In this document: positions 1-6,318 of the stretch, one piece after another
Layout of the letters: every line of letters starts with the position of its first letter
Position numbering within the stretch: position 1 is the first letter of the stretch
Source of the DNA: Candidatus Omnitrophota bacterium
GTDB lineage: Bacteria; Omnitrophota; Gorgyraeia; Gygaellales; Profunditerraquicolaceae
Reading direction: 5' to 3'
DNA: 10,563 nucleotides
Assembly: GCA_903882345.1 (NCBI GenBank)
Contig: CAIRWO010000139.1
Location: forward strand, 1 to 10,563
Made by a program: the position numbers and the translations under genes
The notes under the pieces: model-generated
Told to the model about the DNA's origin: nothing
Databases searched by the model: none
What the model saw: the letters and a program-made list of their open reading frames with translations, nothing else

Positions 1-68
1 GGTATGGTGACCAGCTTTTCCAATTTTTTCACTTCCTGAGCCTTATTGTTTAAATGGTTTTCTTTCAT
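1..68 (-). CDS. grpE: Probable GrpE, N-terminal fragment
   Basis: An open frame starts with ATG at 68 and runs off the left edge after 22 residues (MKENHLNNKAQEVKKLEKLV...). The ATG directly follows the hrcA stop (TAA then ATG), with a GAGG Shine-Dalgarno 5 nt upstream inside the end of hrcA. Too little protein is visible to recognise the family from sequence. The polar, lysine- and glutamate-rich start suits the flexible, coiled-coil N-terminus of GrpE, the nucleotide exchange factor of DnaK. The main support is position: hrcA-grpE-dnaK is a classic order in CIRCE-controlled operons. The frame is clear; the name is inferred from context. Confidence 0.65.
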   Translation of the reverse strand, partial: MKENHLNNKAQEVKKLEKLVTI

Positions 69-806
69 TTAAACCTCATCCAAAATATCGGTAAGGATAT
101 CAGAAACATATTCTAATGTCGGTATGATATGGCTATATGTCATGCGCATCGGCCCGAGGACTGCGAGCCTGCCTATTGGCCGGTCGTTGATCCGGTAACT
201 GGAAACCACAAGGGAACAATTATTCATTTCCGGGCAACCGAGTTCTTTACCGATATAGATCTTGACCTTTTCCTTAAAATCACGGTTAATGATCTCCAAT
301 AGGTCTTTCTTTTCTTCGACCATCCTGATGAAAAAACGCATCCGGTTTAAATCCTGAAATTCCGGCTGATCCAGGATAAAACTTATCCCTTTGTAGAAAA
401 ACTTATTTTCCGATTCTATCGAAGAAACGATGCCGGCGTAATGCGTAAGCACGGAAATGATTTCAGAAGCCCTTTCTAGCGTTTCATCAAGCCGCGCGAT
501 CTGGCGTTTAAACTCATGTAAAATCTGCTCTTTTTCTTCGTCTAAAAGCTCCAGCTGCGAAAGCAGAAAATCAACATAATAACGGTAACCTTTATCGGTT
601 GGTACCCTTCCGGCAGAGGTATAAGGATGCGTAAGAAACCCGGATTCTTCAAGTTCAACAAAGATGTTCCTGATCGTAGCTGAGCTAAGATTAAACTCGC
701 TGGCAATATCTTCCGAGGCAACCGGAGAAACTTCCTTGATATACCTGTTTATCACAGAAGACAAAACCGCTCTTTTTCGGGAATCGTAGTCAACGATCCT
801 TGCCAT
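69..806 (-). CDS. hrcA: Heat-inducible transcription repressor HrcA (short form)
   Basis: HrcA is a cytoplasmic repressor that binds CIRCE operators upstream of chaperone operons and releases them when GroEL is busy with unfolded protein. The N-terminal winged helix is clear at residues 10-80 (SSATIRNIFVELEESGFL, then the wing SAGRVPTDKGYRYYVD). The C-terminal part carries the family ending, with RPIGRLAVLGPMRMTYSHII near residues 210-230. The protein has 245 residues, whereas typical HrcA has about 340. Both ends are present, so the missing part should be the inserted dimerisation domain in the middle; this is a compact natural form rather than a truncation. The start is ATG at 806, with AAAGG about 9 nt upstream. 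A CIRCE element lies 37 bp upstream, so the gene should repress itself. It abuts the probable grpE. Confidence 0.93.
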   Translation of the reverse strand: MARIVDYDSRKRAVLSSVINRYIKEVSPVASEDIASEFNLSSATIRNIFVELEESGFLTHPYTSAGRVPTDKGYRYYVDFLLSQLELLDEEKEQILHEFKRQIARLDETLERASEIISVLTHYAGIVSSIESENKFFYKGISFILDQPEFQDLNRMRFFIRMVEEKKDLLEIINRDFKEKVKIYIGKELGCPEMNNCSLVVSSYRINDRPIGRLAVLGPMRMTYSHIIPTLEYVSDILTDILDEV

Positions 807-842
807 ATACTTTACCTTTTATTTGTATTGGTTTTAGGGAAA

Positions 843-869
843 TTAGCACTCTCTGCATTAGAATGCTAA
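843..869. promoter_or_regulatory. CIRCE operator (HrcA binding site)
   Basis: The inverted repeat TTAGCACTC (843-851), nine spacer bases, then GAATGCTAA (861-869) matches the CIRCE consensus TTAGCACTC-N9-GAGTGCTAA with a single mismatch in the right arm. It lies just downstream of the -10 box of the hrcA promoter, so bound HrcA would cover the transcription start. This is the usual arrangement for autoregulation. Confidence 0.95.
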
Positions 870-875
870 AAAAAT

Positions 876-903
876 ACTTTATCATAATTTCTTATTTTGT
901 CAA
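876..903 (-). promoter_or_regulatory. Sigma-70-type promoter of the hrcA operon
   Basis: On the minus strand a perfect -35 TTGACA (898-903) is separated by 16 bp from TAAAGT (876-881, four of six matches to TATAAT). The expected start point falls at about 868-870, at the edge of the CIRCE element. The -35 box lies within the last codons of mtaB, so mtaB readthrough could also feed the operon. Confidence 0.8.
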
Positions 904-2184
904 TAGTTTCATCTTGGCAGCATAGATAAAATCAGCAGCTACCTTTTCCAACCTTACGCGAACAAGATAGTTTGCCAGATGTTTCTCAGACCTTACCCTT
1001 ACCTTAATATAATTAGCGCTAGACCCTTCCCAGCAGGCCGGATCGTCTTTGCATCGCCCTTCTAAAAGCACGCTTGCTTCTTCACCCAGAAACTCATCTC
1101 TATAAAGGAGGGAACACTTGTCGGCAATTGCTCCCGTACGCCGTATCCTTTCTTTTATTATTGGCGGCGGTAACTCGGCCTTAAAATCACGACTGGCAGC
1201 AGTGCCAGGCCGGCGGGAATAGGGGAAAATATGCACTTTTAGCGGTATGATCTTTTCAATCAAGCGCAAAGTATTCTCAAAGTTAGCCTCGGTTTCTCCG
1301 GGAAAACCGACTAAAACGTCGGTAGTGATAGCTACGCCGGGGATGCGTGTTTTTACTTTTTTGATCAGGCTAAGGTAATCGCCGGCACGATAGCCTCGCT
1401 TCATCAATTTTAAGATCCGGTTGTCGCCGCTTTGCAAGGGGATGTGCAGATGCGGGCAGACGACCTTAGAAGCAGCTATTTGATCCAGCAATTTAGTTGA
1501 AATATCGCTTTTTTCAATAGAGCTAAGCCGCAACCGCAACAACCCTTGCAGATTTTCCAGGCTGGATACGACATCAATCAAACTGTCTCTGGAAGGCAGG
1601 TCTTTGCCGTAGGAACCAAGGCAGATGCCGGTAAGGACTATCTCCTTAAAACCTTTATCTACCAGACACTGGCCTTCACGGATAATCTGTTTTAAGGGCT
1701 TGCTCTTTGAGCGCCCGCGTACCAGCGGTACCTTACAATAAGAACAAAAATTATTACAGCCGTCCTGTATTTTTAAAAAGGCGCGCGTATGGTCGGAAAA
1801 ACCGCTTATGCCCATACCGGCAGGAGAGTGGTTGTTGCCTTTATTGCCGTTCAATAAATCAATAATACTGGTTTTATGCTTATTCTTAACGATCAAACTT
1901 GAAGCTGCCGCAGTTTTAATCTTGTCTTCATCTAATTCAGTAAGACAGCCGGTAACAATAATTTTTGCGCCAGGGTTTTCCCTCTTTACCCTACGAACCA
2001 GATTAAGAGAATCCGTATCCGCCCGATGAGTAACGGTACAGGTATTGATAACATAAACGCCGGCTTTAGTTTTACTACCGCAGGCTATCTCCCTGTAGCC
2101 GGCCCCAATAAACCCCTCTCTTATTTCCTGCGTTTCGTATTGATTAACTTTACAACCCAGGGTAAAAAACTTAACGGTTTTCAT
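892..2184 (-). CDS. mtaB: tRNA t6A37 methylthiotransferase MtaB
   Basis: This radical SAM enzyme converts t6A to ms2t6A at position 37 of tRNAs that read ANN codons. The N-terminal methylthiotransferase domain has its three cluster cysteines at C11, C49 and C80, in the contexts TLGCKVNQYET, INTCTVT and VTGC. The GCKVNQYET form is typical of MtaB rather than MiaB or RimO. The radical SAM cluster follows as C143-x3-C147-x2-C150 (DGCNNFCSYCKVP). Further family segments are LTGICLGSYGKDL, HIPLQSGDN, TDVLVGFPGET and HIFPYSRRPGT, and a C-terminal region of about 70 residues corresponds to the RNA-binding TRAM-like tail. At 430 residues the length is normal. The gene overlaps the end of rsmE by 14 nt and has no clear Shine-Dalgarno, so translation is probably coupled. 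Both neighbours at this end of the operon modify RNA. Confidence 0.93.
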   Translation of the reverse strand: MKTVKFFTLGCKVNQYETQEIREGFIGAGYREIACGSKTKAGVYVINTCTVTHRADTDSLNLVRRVKRENPGAKIIVTGCLTELDEDKIKTAAASSLIVKNKHKTSIIDLLNGNKGNNHSPAGMGISGFSDHTRAFLKIQDGCNNFCSYCKVPLVRGRSKSKPLKQIIREGQCLVDKGFKEIVLTGICLGSYGKDLPSRDSLIDVVSSLENLQGLLRLRLSSIEKSDISTKLLDQIAASKVVCPHLHIPLQSGDNRILKLMKRGYRAGDYLSLIKKVKTRIPGVAITTDVLVGFPGETEANFENTLRLIEKIIPLKVHIFPYSRRPGTAASRDFKAELPPPIIKERIRRTGAIADKCSLLYRDEFLGEEASVLLEGRCKDDPACWEGSSANYIKVRVRSEKHLANYLVRVRLEKVAADFIYAAKMKLLTK

Positions 2185-2911
2185 CTAATCTAATAAAACT
2201 TGCTACGCTGACAGCCGCAGTTTCCACGCGCAGGGTAAGCTCACCTAAGCTTACGGGAATAAATCCTGCAGCTAAGGCCAGAGCTACTTCCTTAGGCGTA
2301 AAATCACCTTCCGGCCCGATAAGGAACAACACACTGGCCGGCTTATGCGCACCTAAAACTTCCTTCAAGGTTTTACGCTCGCCAGCCAAAGAAGGTATTA
2401 ATCTTAAATCATAACCTATCTTTACCGATTCTTCCAGAACCTGCGTGAAGCTCTTTACCGGGCTGATTTCCGGAAGGCTCATCCTTTGGCTCTGTCTTGC
2501 TGCGCTTAAGGCCACCTTATGCCAGCGGTTAAGCCGCAGCGATTCTTTAGTTTTATCCAATTTTACGATCACACGTTCAGTCAACATAGGAATTATTTTA
2601 TCTATGCCCACTTGCGTCAATTTATCGACAATGTCGTCAAACCGTGAATTCTTTGGTATGGCACAGGCAGCGGTAACCATTAACTTAGCCGTGCTTGGAA
2701 CGCTGCGTTTATCTTTTATGTTCAATACCATATTTTTTGATTTAAATGCTTCCAGAGCGCAGCTGTATTCGTTACTCTTATCATCACAGACAACCATCGG
2801 CTCGCCTGGCTTAACGCGCAGGACATCTTTAACATAGTGCAGCAAAGCCGTATCGGAAATCGTTATCTTGCCGGCCGCAATATCCCCTGATAAACAAAAC
2901 AGCCTATGCAT
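2171..2911 (-). CDS. rsmE: 16S rRNA (uracil1498-N3)-methyltransferase RsmE
   Basis: RsmE uses S-adenosylmethionine to methylate N3 of U1498 in 16S rRNA of the small subunit. The N-terminal PUA-like part begins MHRLFCLSGDI, with HYVKDVLRVKPGEPM around residues 26-40. The C-terminal SPOUT knot is shown by IGPEGDFTPKE (GPEGDF at 199-204) and LRVETA (227-232), which form the cofactor pocket. A longer frame reaches 2965, but ATG at 2911 is preferred. It has AAGGAGG at good spacing, it gives the standard N-terminus and length (246 residues), and it overlaps the upstream stop by one base (TGATG). The 3' end overlaps mtaB by 14 nt. The gene sits in the middle of the operon. Confidence 0.93.
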   Translation of the reverse strand: MHRLFCLSGDIAAGKITISDTALLHYVKDVLRVKPGEPMVVCDDKSNEYSCALEAFKSKNMVLNIKDKRSVPSTAKLMVTAACAIPKNSRFDDIVDKLTQVGIDKIIPMLTERVIVKLDKTKESLRLNRWHKVALSAARQSQRMSLPEISPVKSFTQVLEESVKIGYDLRLIPSLAGERKTLKEVLGAHKPASVLFLIGPEGDFTPKEVALALAAGFIPVSLGELTLRVETAAVSVASFIRLDENR

Positions 2912-3564
2912 CAGAAGCCCCTCCTTACCAGCTGTATACCCAAAAATATTAAAACCGCGGCACACACAAGATTAAATATGCGGGAAAATAACGGCTTAAT
3001 CTTCAACAACGCGCGGGGAATAACCCCCGCAAACACCGCCAAAAGCGCGAGAGGCGATAAAAGTGTACCCAGGCCGAATGAAAAGGCGTAGATTGCCGAT
3101 AAAGTAAAAGACTTAGAAATTAAGGCAACATAAGAAAACAAGGCGAACAGAGGCGCACAGGGCAGCAGGCCGATAATCAGGCCAAAAAGAAATATACTTT
3201 TTATGTCCTTTTCCAATAAATTTTTATAGACAACCCGGCAGACAGCCGCATCCATGTGCCTGCCCAATGCCATAAGCATACCGATACAGACAATGAATCC
3301 GCCGCCCAATATAAACACGTATTTTGATATGCCTTCAAAAATCGTTTCCGTAAAAAATTTGCCCAGGCAGTAAACTAAGATGCCGAGAAATACATATACA
3401 GTTATTCTTGCTAAAGAAAAGATGAGATACGAAACGAGGCTTTTGGTTATATTCTTACCCGAGCCGGAGATATAAGACAAAAACAGCGGTCCGCAGCTGG
3501 CAAGGCAGGGCCCCGCGCCGAAAGAAACCCCCATAATAAATAAACTGATAGTTATCCGAAACAT
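2911..3564 (-). CDS. CcdA/DsbD-like (TauE/SafE-annotated) membrane protein
   Basis: A 217-residue polytopic inner-membrane protein with about six hydrophobic segments: roughly residues 4-32, 43-68, 81-101, 123-145, 147-175 and 190-212. Cysteine motifs lie in the first segment (GAGPCLASCGP, C20 and C24) and the fourth (GLLPCAP, C136). This matches the DsbD/CcdA transmembrane superfamily, especially the small branch often named 'sulfite exporter TauE/SafE family protein'. In characterised CcdA and DsbD, a cysteine in segment 1 and one in segment 4 pass electrons from cytoplasmic thioredoxin to extracytoplasmic thiols. The same role here is inference. The gene starts 9 nt after the Memo-AMMECR1 fusion without an obvious Shine-Dalgarno and overlaps rsmE by one base. 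This places it with a predicted exported module that may need reductant. Confidence 0.8.
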   Translation of the reverse strand: MFRITISLFIMGVSFGAGPCLASCGPLFLSYISGSGKNITKSLVSYLIFSLARITVYVFLGILVYCLGKFFTETIFEGISKYVFILGGGFIVCIGMLMALGRHMDAAVCRVVYKNLLEKDIKSIFLFGLIIGLLPCAPLFALFSYVALISKSFTLSAIYAFSFGLGTLLSPLALLAVFAGVIPRALLKIKPLFSRIFNLVCAAVLIFLGIQLVRRGF

Positions 3565-3573
3565 TGAAATTAT

Positions 3574-5049
3574 TTATTGACGGCTTAGTATATCCTTTTC
3601 GGAAAATACTTCGGCGCTGAAGATGTAGATTTCCGTGGCTTTATCTTTCCAGGCATTGGCTGGAAGGCCTGCTTTCTGAGCGCAGAGGCTGGAAAGGAAC
3701 TCCTCTTTTGTCCAACCGGTCTCTGTGGCTACCTGCGGTAAAAACACGCCGCTTCTATAACCCTGTTTTATCAAAACACCATGCTTGCCCAGTTCTATCT
3801 CATCGCTGGAATTGACTCTCTTTAAGGGCGAGAGTACGGAGATCTCTATTTCAATATCTTTTAATTCCGCTAACCCTACGGGAGTAAAACGAGGATCTGC
3901 CGTAGCTGCCTCTACGGCCATATCCCTGATTGTCAGATATAACGGCTCCTGTCCGATCATGCTCCCGATACACCCGCGCAACTGGCCGTGCTCGCCAAGA
4001 GTTACAAACGCTCCCATATCTTTAGTCAGCAGAGGATCAGTTTCCCTAACTTCCAGTTTTTTATTCGTCTTCAAATACGTCTCAATAGAGTTACGGGCCA
4101 GCTGCAAAAGTTTTTTCCTTTGTGCATTGTTTAGCATCGCCGGTTCTCCTTTTTCCTGGTCAATATAGCAGCTGGAATACCCAACTGTCCATTGCCCTTT
4201 TATCTTTTTGCCGGTAACAACAGCGGAATTGGTGTGATTCAAAACTTCCAGCTTATTATGGCCTAACTGTTTGGCTAAAATAACAGCGGAAACCGCAGGA
4301 AAACCGCCGCAAAGCTGAACCTTACCTTCCCGCAATCCATAATACAGCGCTTCGGCATCCATATTTTTTAGATATGCTAACGTCAATTTATCTATTGTTT
4401 CGCATTCGTCATAGTCATAACCGTGATACATATCGGTTGAAACAATCACCAGTACATCCTTGCGGCTGCCGATTGCTTCTTTAAGTAAAACGGAAAATTT
4501 ATTACAGGTTAAAAAAGCGCAGTCGCCCATAACTACCGGTACAATTTTAAATCCTGAGAGGACCTTTTGCAGAAATGGTAACTGCACCTCTACGGAATGT
4601 TCCTTTGCGAAAGCAAGCGGCTCAAAATAGACATCCTTATCCCTATTAAGCAATTTAGCGCTGAATTCACTGTCTATTTCAATGTCTCCCAAGGGCGTGC
4701 GGAAACTCCCTTTAGGATAGACAGAAACGCCTGCGAAGGCATACTGGTGGCTCGGACCGATAACGATTACCGTTTTATAAGGCCTGCCTTTAATCAATTT
4801 ATAACCATACGCGGCTGTTGAGCCGGAATAAACATAGCCGGCATGCGGGCAGATCAGGCCGAATATTTCGCCTTTGAATGAAGCAGGGTTTGCCGAATCA
4901 AGGAATCCCTCTATCATGGCCGATAATTCCTGTTTGTTATCAGGATAAAAAGCTCCGGCAACATTAGGCTCTTTTATATCCTGGGCAAAGACATGAAAAC
5001 CAAAAAGTAAAAAGGTAAAAGTAAAAATTATAAGCTTATTTCCAGACAC
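3574..5049 (-). CDS. amrB: AmmeMemoRadiSam B-A fusion (Memo + AMMECR1), predicted exported
   Basis: A 491-residue fusion of two components that are often separate proteins. Residues 1-22 look like a Sec signal peptide: K5, then a hydrophobic run to HVFA, with cleavage likely before QD. The Memo domain (about 27-297) shows VAGAFYP, CPHAGYVYSG (H69), IGPSHQ (H101), EHSVEVQLPF, VSTDMYHG (D206, H209) and LCGGFPA (C247). These line up with the metal-site residues of human MEMO1. The AMMECR1 domain (about 305-488) shows LRGCIG at 357-362, followed by DPRFTPV and GVFLPQVATETGW. The system's substrate is unknown. Translation starts at GTG 5049, preceded by an excellent Shine-Dalgarno (5054-5063), and overlaps the radical SAM gene by 14 nt. 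The next ATG is residue 45, inside the Memo domain, so the leader is not a start-site artefact. Confidence 0.92.
   Translation of the reverse strand: MSGNKLIIFTFTFLLFGFHVFAQDIKEPNVAGAFYPDNKQELSAMIEGFLDSANPASFKGEIFGLICPHAGYVYSGSTAAYGYKLIKGRPYKTVIVIGPSHQYAFAGVSVYPKGSFRTPLGDIEIDSEFSAKLLNRDKDVYFEPLAFAKEHSVEVQLPFLQKVLSGFKIVPVVMGDCAFLTCNKFSVLLKEAIGSRKDVLVIVSTDMYHGYDYDECETIDKLTLAYLKNMDAEALYYGLREGKVQLCGGFPAVSAVILAKQLGHNKLEVLNHTNSAVVTGKKIKGQWTVGYSSCYIDQEKGEPAMLNNAQRKKLLQLARNSIETYLKTNKKLEVRETDPLLTKDMGAFVTLGEHGQLRGCIGSMIGQEPLYLTIRDMAVEAATADPRFTPVGLAELKDIEIEISVLSPLKRVNSSDEIELGKHGVLIKQGYRSGVFLPQVATETGWTKEEFLSSLCAQKAGLPANAWKDKATEIYIFSAEVFSEKDILSRQ
4135..4152 (-). promoter_or_regulatory. Possible internal ribosome binding site and start for AMMECR1 alone
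   Basis: Within the fusion gene, codon 305 is ATG (4135-4137), exactly at the start of the AMMECR1 domain. AAAGGAG (4146-4152) precedes it by 8 nt, which is ideal Shine-Dalgarno spacing. Initiation here would give a 187-residue AMMECR1 protein without signal peptide, which would stay in the cytoplasm. Purine-rich codons can make such sites by chance, so this is only a candidate. Confidence 0.4.
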
Positions 5050-6136
5050 CGGCGATCACCTCCCCGCAAAATTTGCATTTTCCTTCTACCACGTCATTCT
5101 CTAAGATAAAATATCCCCGGCGCTGGATAATCGCCTTCTTGCACTTCGGGCAATAAGTGTTCTCTCCAGAGCTGCCGGCAAGATTACCGATATATACATA
5201 CCTCAGGCCGCAGTCCATGGCAATTTTTCTCGCCCTTTCCAGGGTTTCTACCGGCGTTGGGTTAATACTGGTGAGTTTATACATTGGGAAAGCTCGGGAA
5301 AAATGCAGCGGCGTATCCGCTCCGAGATTATCCCTTATCCACAGGCACATCTTGGTAATATTTTCGGAATCATCATTAAAACCCGCGAGAATAAGATTGG
5401 TAATCTCAATATGTACCCCTTCCTCTCTTAGGATCTTTAAGCTCTTCAGGACCGGTTCCACGCTAGCTTCTGTAAAGCGTGAATAATAATCATCCGTAAA
5501 GCCTTTAAGGTCAATATTGGCCGCATCAAGATATTTTGCCAGTTGCCTTAACGGCTCTTCGTTAATGTAGCCGTTTGAATGCATGATGTTTTTCAGGCCC
5601 TCGGCCCTCGCTAGCTTTGCCGTATCAAACATATATTCATAGAAGATCGTCGGTTCAGTATAAGTATAGGCTATTGTCAGGCAGCCCGATCCCTTTACCT
5701 TCCTTACCAGCTCCTGCGGCTCGAGGCTGACATATTCTACTTCTTCCGGACGTTTCTGGGAAATTTCCCAATTCTGACAAAACTTGCATTTCAGGTTGCA
5801 GCCGGCAGTAGCAATGGAAAATGTCCTTGTCCCGGGGAGAAAATGGAACAACGGCTTTTTCTCTATCGGATCCTGGTCATTGATCGAAACGAGCTTGCCG
5901 TAAGAAAGCGTATAGAGTATGCCGCCCCGGTTTTCCCTGACTCCGCAAAAACCCCTCCTGCCTTCAGGGATTACGCATTTACGGGGACAGAGCTGGCATT
6001 GCACAGTGCTGTTGTCAAGCTTATCATAATAAAGCGCCTCGTGCAGTTTCTCTTGGGAAAAGGCCGGCTGCGCTAGCAGACAGACGGTGAGTTGGAAAAA
6101 AATTAGTAGTAAAACAAATCTAAAGGAAGGTTTCAT
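5036..6136 (-). CDS. amrS: AmmeMemoRadiSam radical SAM enzyme, predicted exported
   Basis: This is the radical SAM member of the AmmeMemoRadiSam system; its reaction is not known. From ATG 6136 the protein has 366 residues. Residues 1-27 form a signal-peptide-like leader: K2 and R6, then the hydrophobic run FVLLLIFFQLTVCLLA, with a possible cleavage at AFS/Q. A cysteine cluster follows (C47, C50, C54, C64), then the radical SAM triad C113-x3-C117-x2-C120 in GCNLKCKFCQNWEISQ. The C-terminus carries a zinc-ribbon-like CPKC...CKFC pair. The frame stays open upstream to 6340, but that extension reads through hairpins and the tRNA and is not homologous-looking. No methionine lies between the leader and the core, so the leader must be translated. 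There is no Shine-Dalgarno before ATG 6136. The gene overlaps the Memo-AMMECR1 fusion by 14 nt. Confidence 0.9.
   Translation of the reverse strand: MKPSFRFVLLLIFFQLTVCLLAQPAFSQEKLHEALYYDKLDNSTVQCQLCPRKCVIPEGRRGFCGVRENRGGILYTLSYGKLVSINDQDPIEKKPLFHFLPGTRTFSIATAGCNLKCKFCQNWEISQKRPEEVEYVSLEPQELVRKVKGSGCLTIAYTYTEPTIFYEYMFDTAKLARAEGLKNIMHSNGYINEEPLRQLAKYLDAANIDLKGFTDDYYSRFTEASVEPVLKSLKILREEGVHIEITNLILAGFNDDSENITKMCLWIRDNLGADTPLHFSRAFPMYKLTSINPTPVETLERARKIAMDCGLRYVYIGNLAGSSGENTYCPKCKKAIIQRRGYFILENDVVEGKCKFCGEVIAGVWK
5054..5063 (-). promoter_or_regulatory. Shine-Dalgarno that fixes the GTG start of the Memo-AMMECR1 gene
   Basis: GGAGGTGATC on the minus strand is complementary to the whole 3' tail of 16S rRNA. 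Its GGAGG core lies 9 nt upstream of GTG 5049. It supports the non-ATG start, and therefore the signal peptide. It lies inside the end of the radical SAM gene. Confidence 0.85.
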
Positions 6137-6140
6137 ACGA

Positions 6141-6185
6141 TAGTGAGTACGAAGATGTCGCACTCGCTGCGACATCCAGGCACTA
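6141..6185. repeat. Hairpin repeat, copy 1
   Basis: The inner stem is GATGTCGCA (6154-6162) and TGCGACATC (6168-6176) with a 5-nt loop. An outer stem TAGTG (6141-6145) with CACTA (6181-6185) is separated from it by an internal loop. Compared with copy 2 at 6246-6291, the flanks are alike (TGAGT...CGAAGATG on the left, CATCCA on the right), while the stem bases change in pairs. It ends within five bases of the radical SAM start codon. Confidence 0.75.
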
Positions 6186-6254
6186 CGCTTAATTCGCCAG
6201 CTATTTCTTGTCGGCGAATTACACCGCGCAAAGCGCGGTGCTGCCTTGAGTGCC
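6179..6254. repeat. Branched inverted-repeat block with two inner hairpins
   Basis: GGCACT (6179-6184) can pair with AGTGCC (6249-6254). Enclosed are AATTCGCC (6191-6198) with GGCGAATT (6213-6220), loop 14 nt, and CACCGCGC (6222-6229) with GCGCGGTG (6233-6240), loop AAA. All stems are perfect, which gives a multibranched fold. GGCACT could instead join the outer stem of the hairpin on its left, so two alternative folds are possible. No coding function is seen. Confidence 0.7.
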
Positions 6255-6291
6255 CGAAGATGCCGAAACACATTGTTTCGGCATCCACCAA
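6246..6291. repeat. Hairpin repeat, copy 2
   Basis: An 11-bp perfect stem, GATGCCGAAAC (6259-6269) with GTTTCGGCATC (6275-6285), has a 5-nt loop. An outer stem TTG-a-GTG (6246-6252) with CACCAA (6286-6291) adds six pairs with one bulge. It is a direct repeat of the hairpin 105 bp to its left. The fifth stem base differs (T to C) and its partner changes with it (A to G). Its right side runs into the palindrome at the tRNA end. Confidence 0.75.
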
Positions 6292-6318
6292 TCATTCCAT
6301 TAATGGAATGATTGGTGG
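6285..6318. repeat. Perfect 34-bp palindrome over the tRNA-Ala 3' end
   Basis: The arm CCACCAATCATTCCATT (6285-6301) is followed without spacer by its exact reverse complement (6302-6318). On the transcribed strand the first six bases of the palindrome are C71, C72, A73 and the CCA end of tRNA-Ala. No T-run follows in the direction of transcription, so it is not a classic intrinsic terminator. Confidence 0.92.

Noticed and set aside
1808..2029. Open frames on the plus strand opposite mtaB, and similar ones opposite rsmE, the fusion gene, the pilins and others
   Set aside because: They are antisense to clear genes, have no family motifs or ribosome binding sites, and follow from the codon pattern of the real genes.
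2912..2965. Extra 18 residues at the N-terminus of RsmE
   Set aside because: They lie inside the membrane protein gene. ATG 2911 has AAGGAGG, gives the normal family start and makes a one-base stop/start overlap.
2911..3564. Literal sulfite exporter function
   Set aside because: The name is a family label. The cysteines in segments 1 and 4 fit the DsbD/CcdA-type branch better, and no sulfur-metabolism genes are nearby.
2171..5049. The repeated 14-nt gene overlaps (2171-2184, 5036-5049 and possibly 7801-7814) as a special signal
   Set aside because: Overlaps of this phase are common in tight operons and the sequences differ. The third depends on an uncertain start.
6285..6318. Intrinsic terminator after tRNA-Ala
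   Set aside because: The palindrome is not followed by a T-run on the transcribed strand and it starts within the mature tRNA.
6138..6318. CRISPR array, integron attC series or integrase attachment site
   Set aside because: There are no regular identical repeats with spacers, no cassette genes or integrase, and the tRNA end is repeated in inverted, not direct, orientation.
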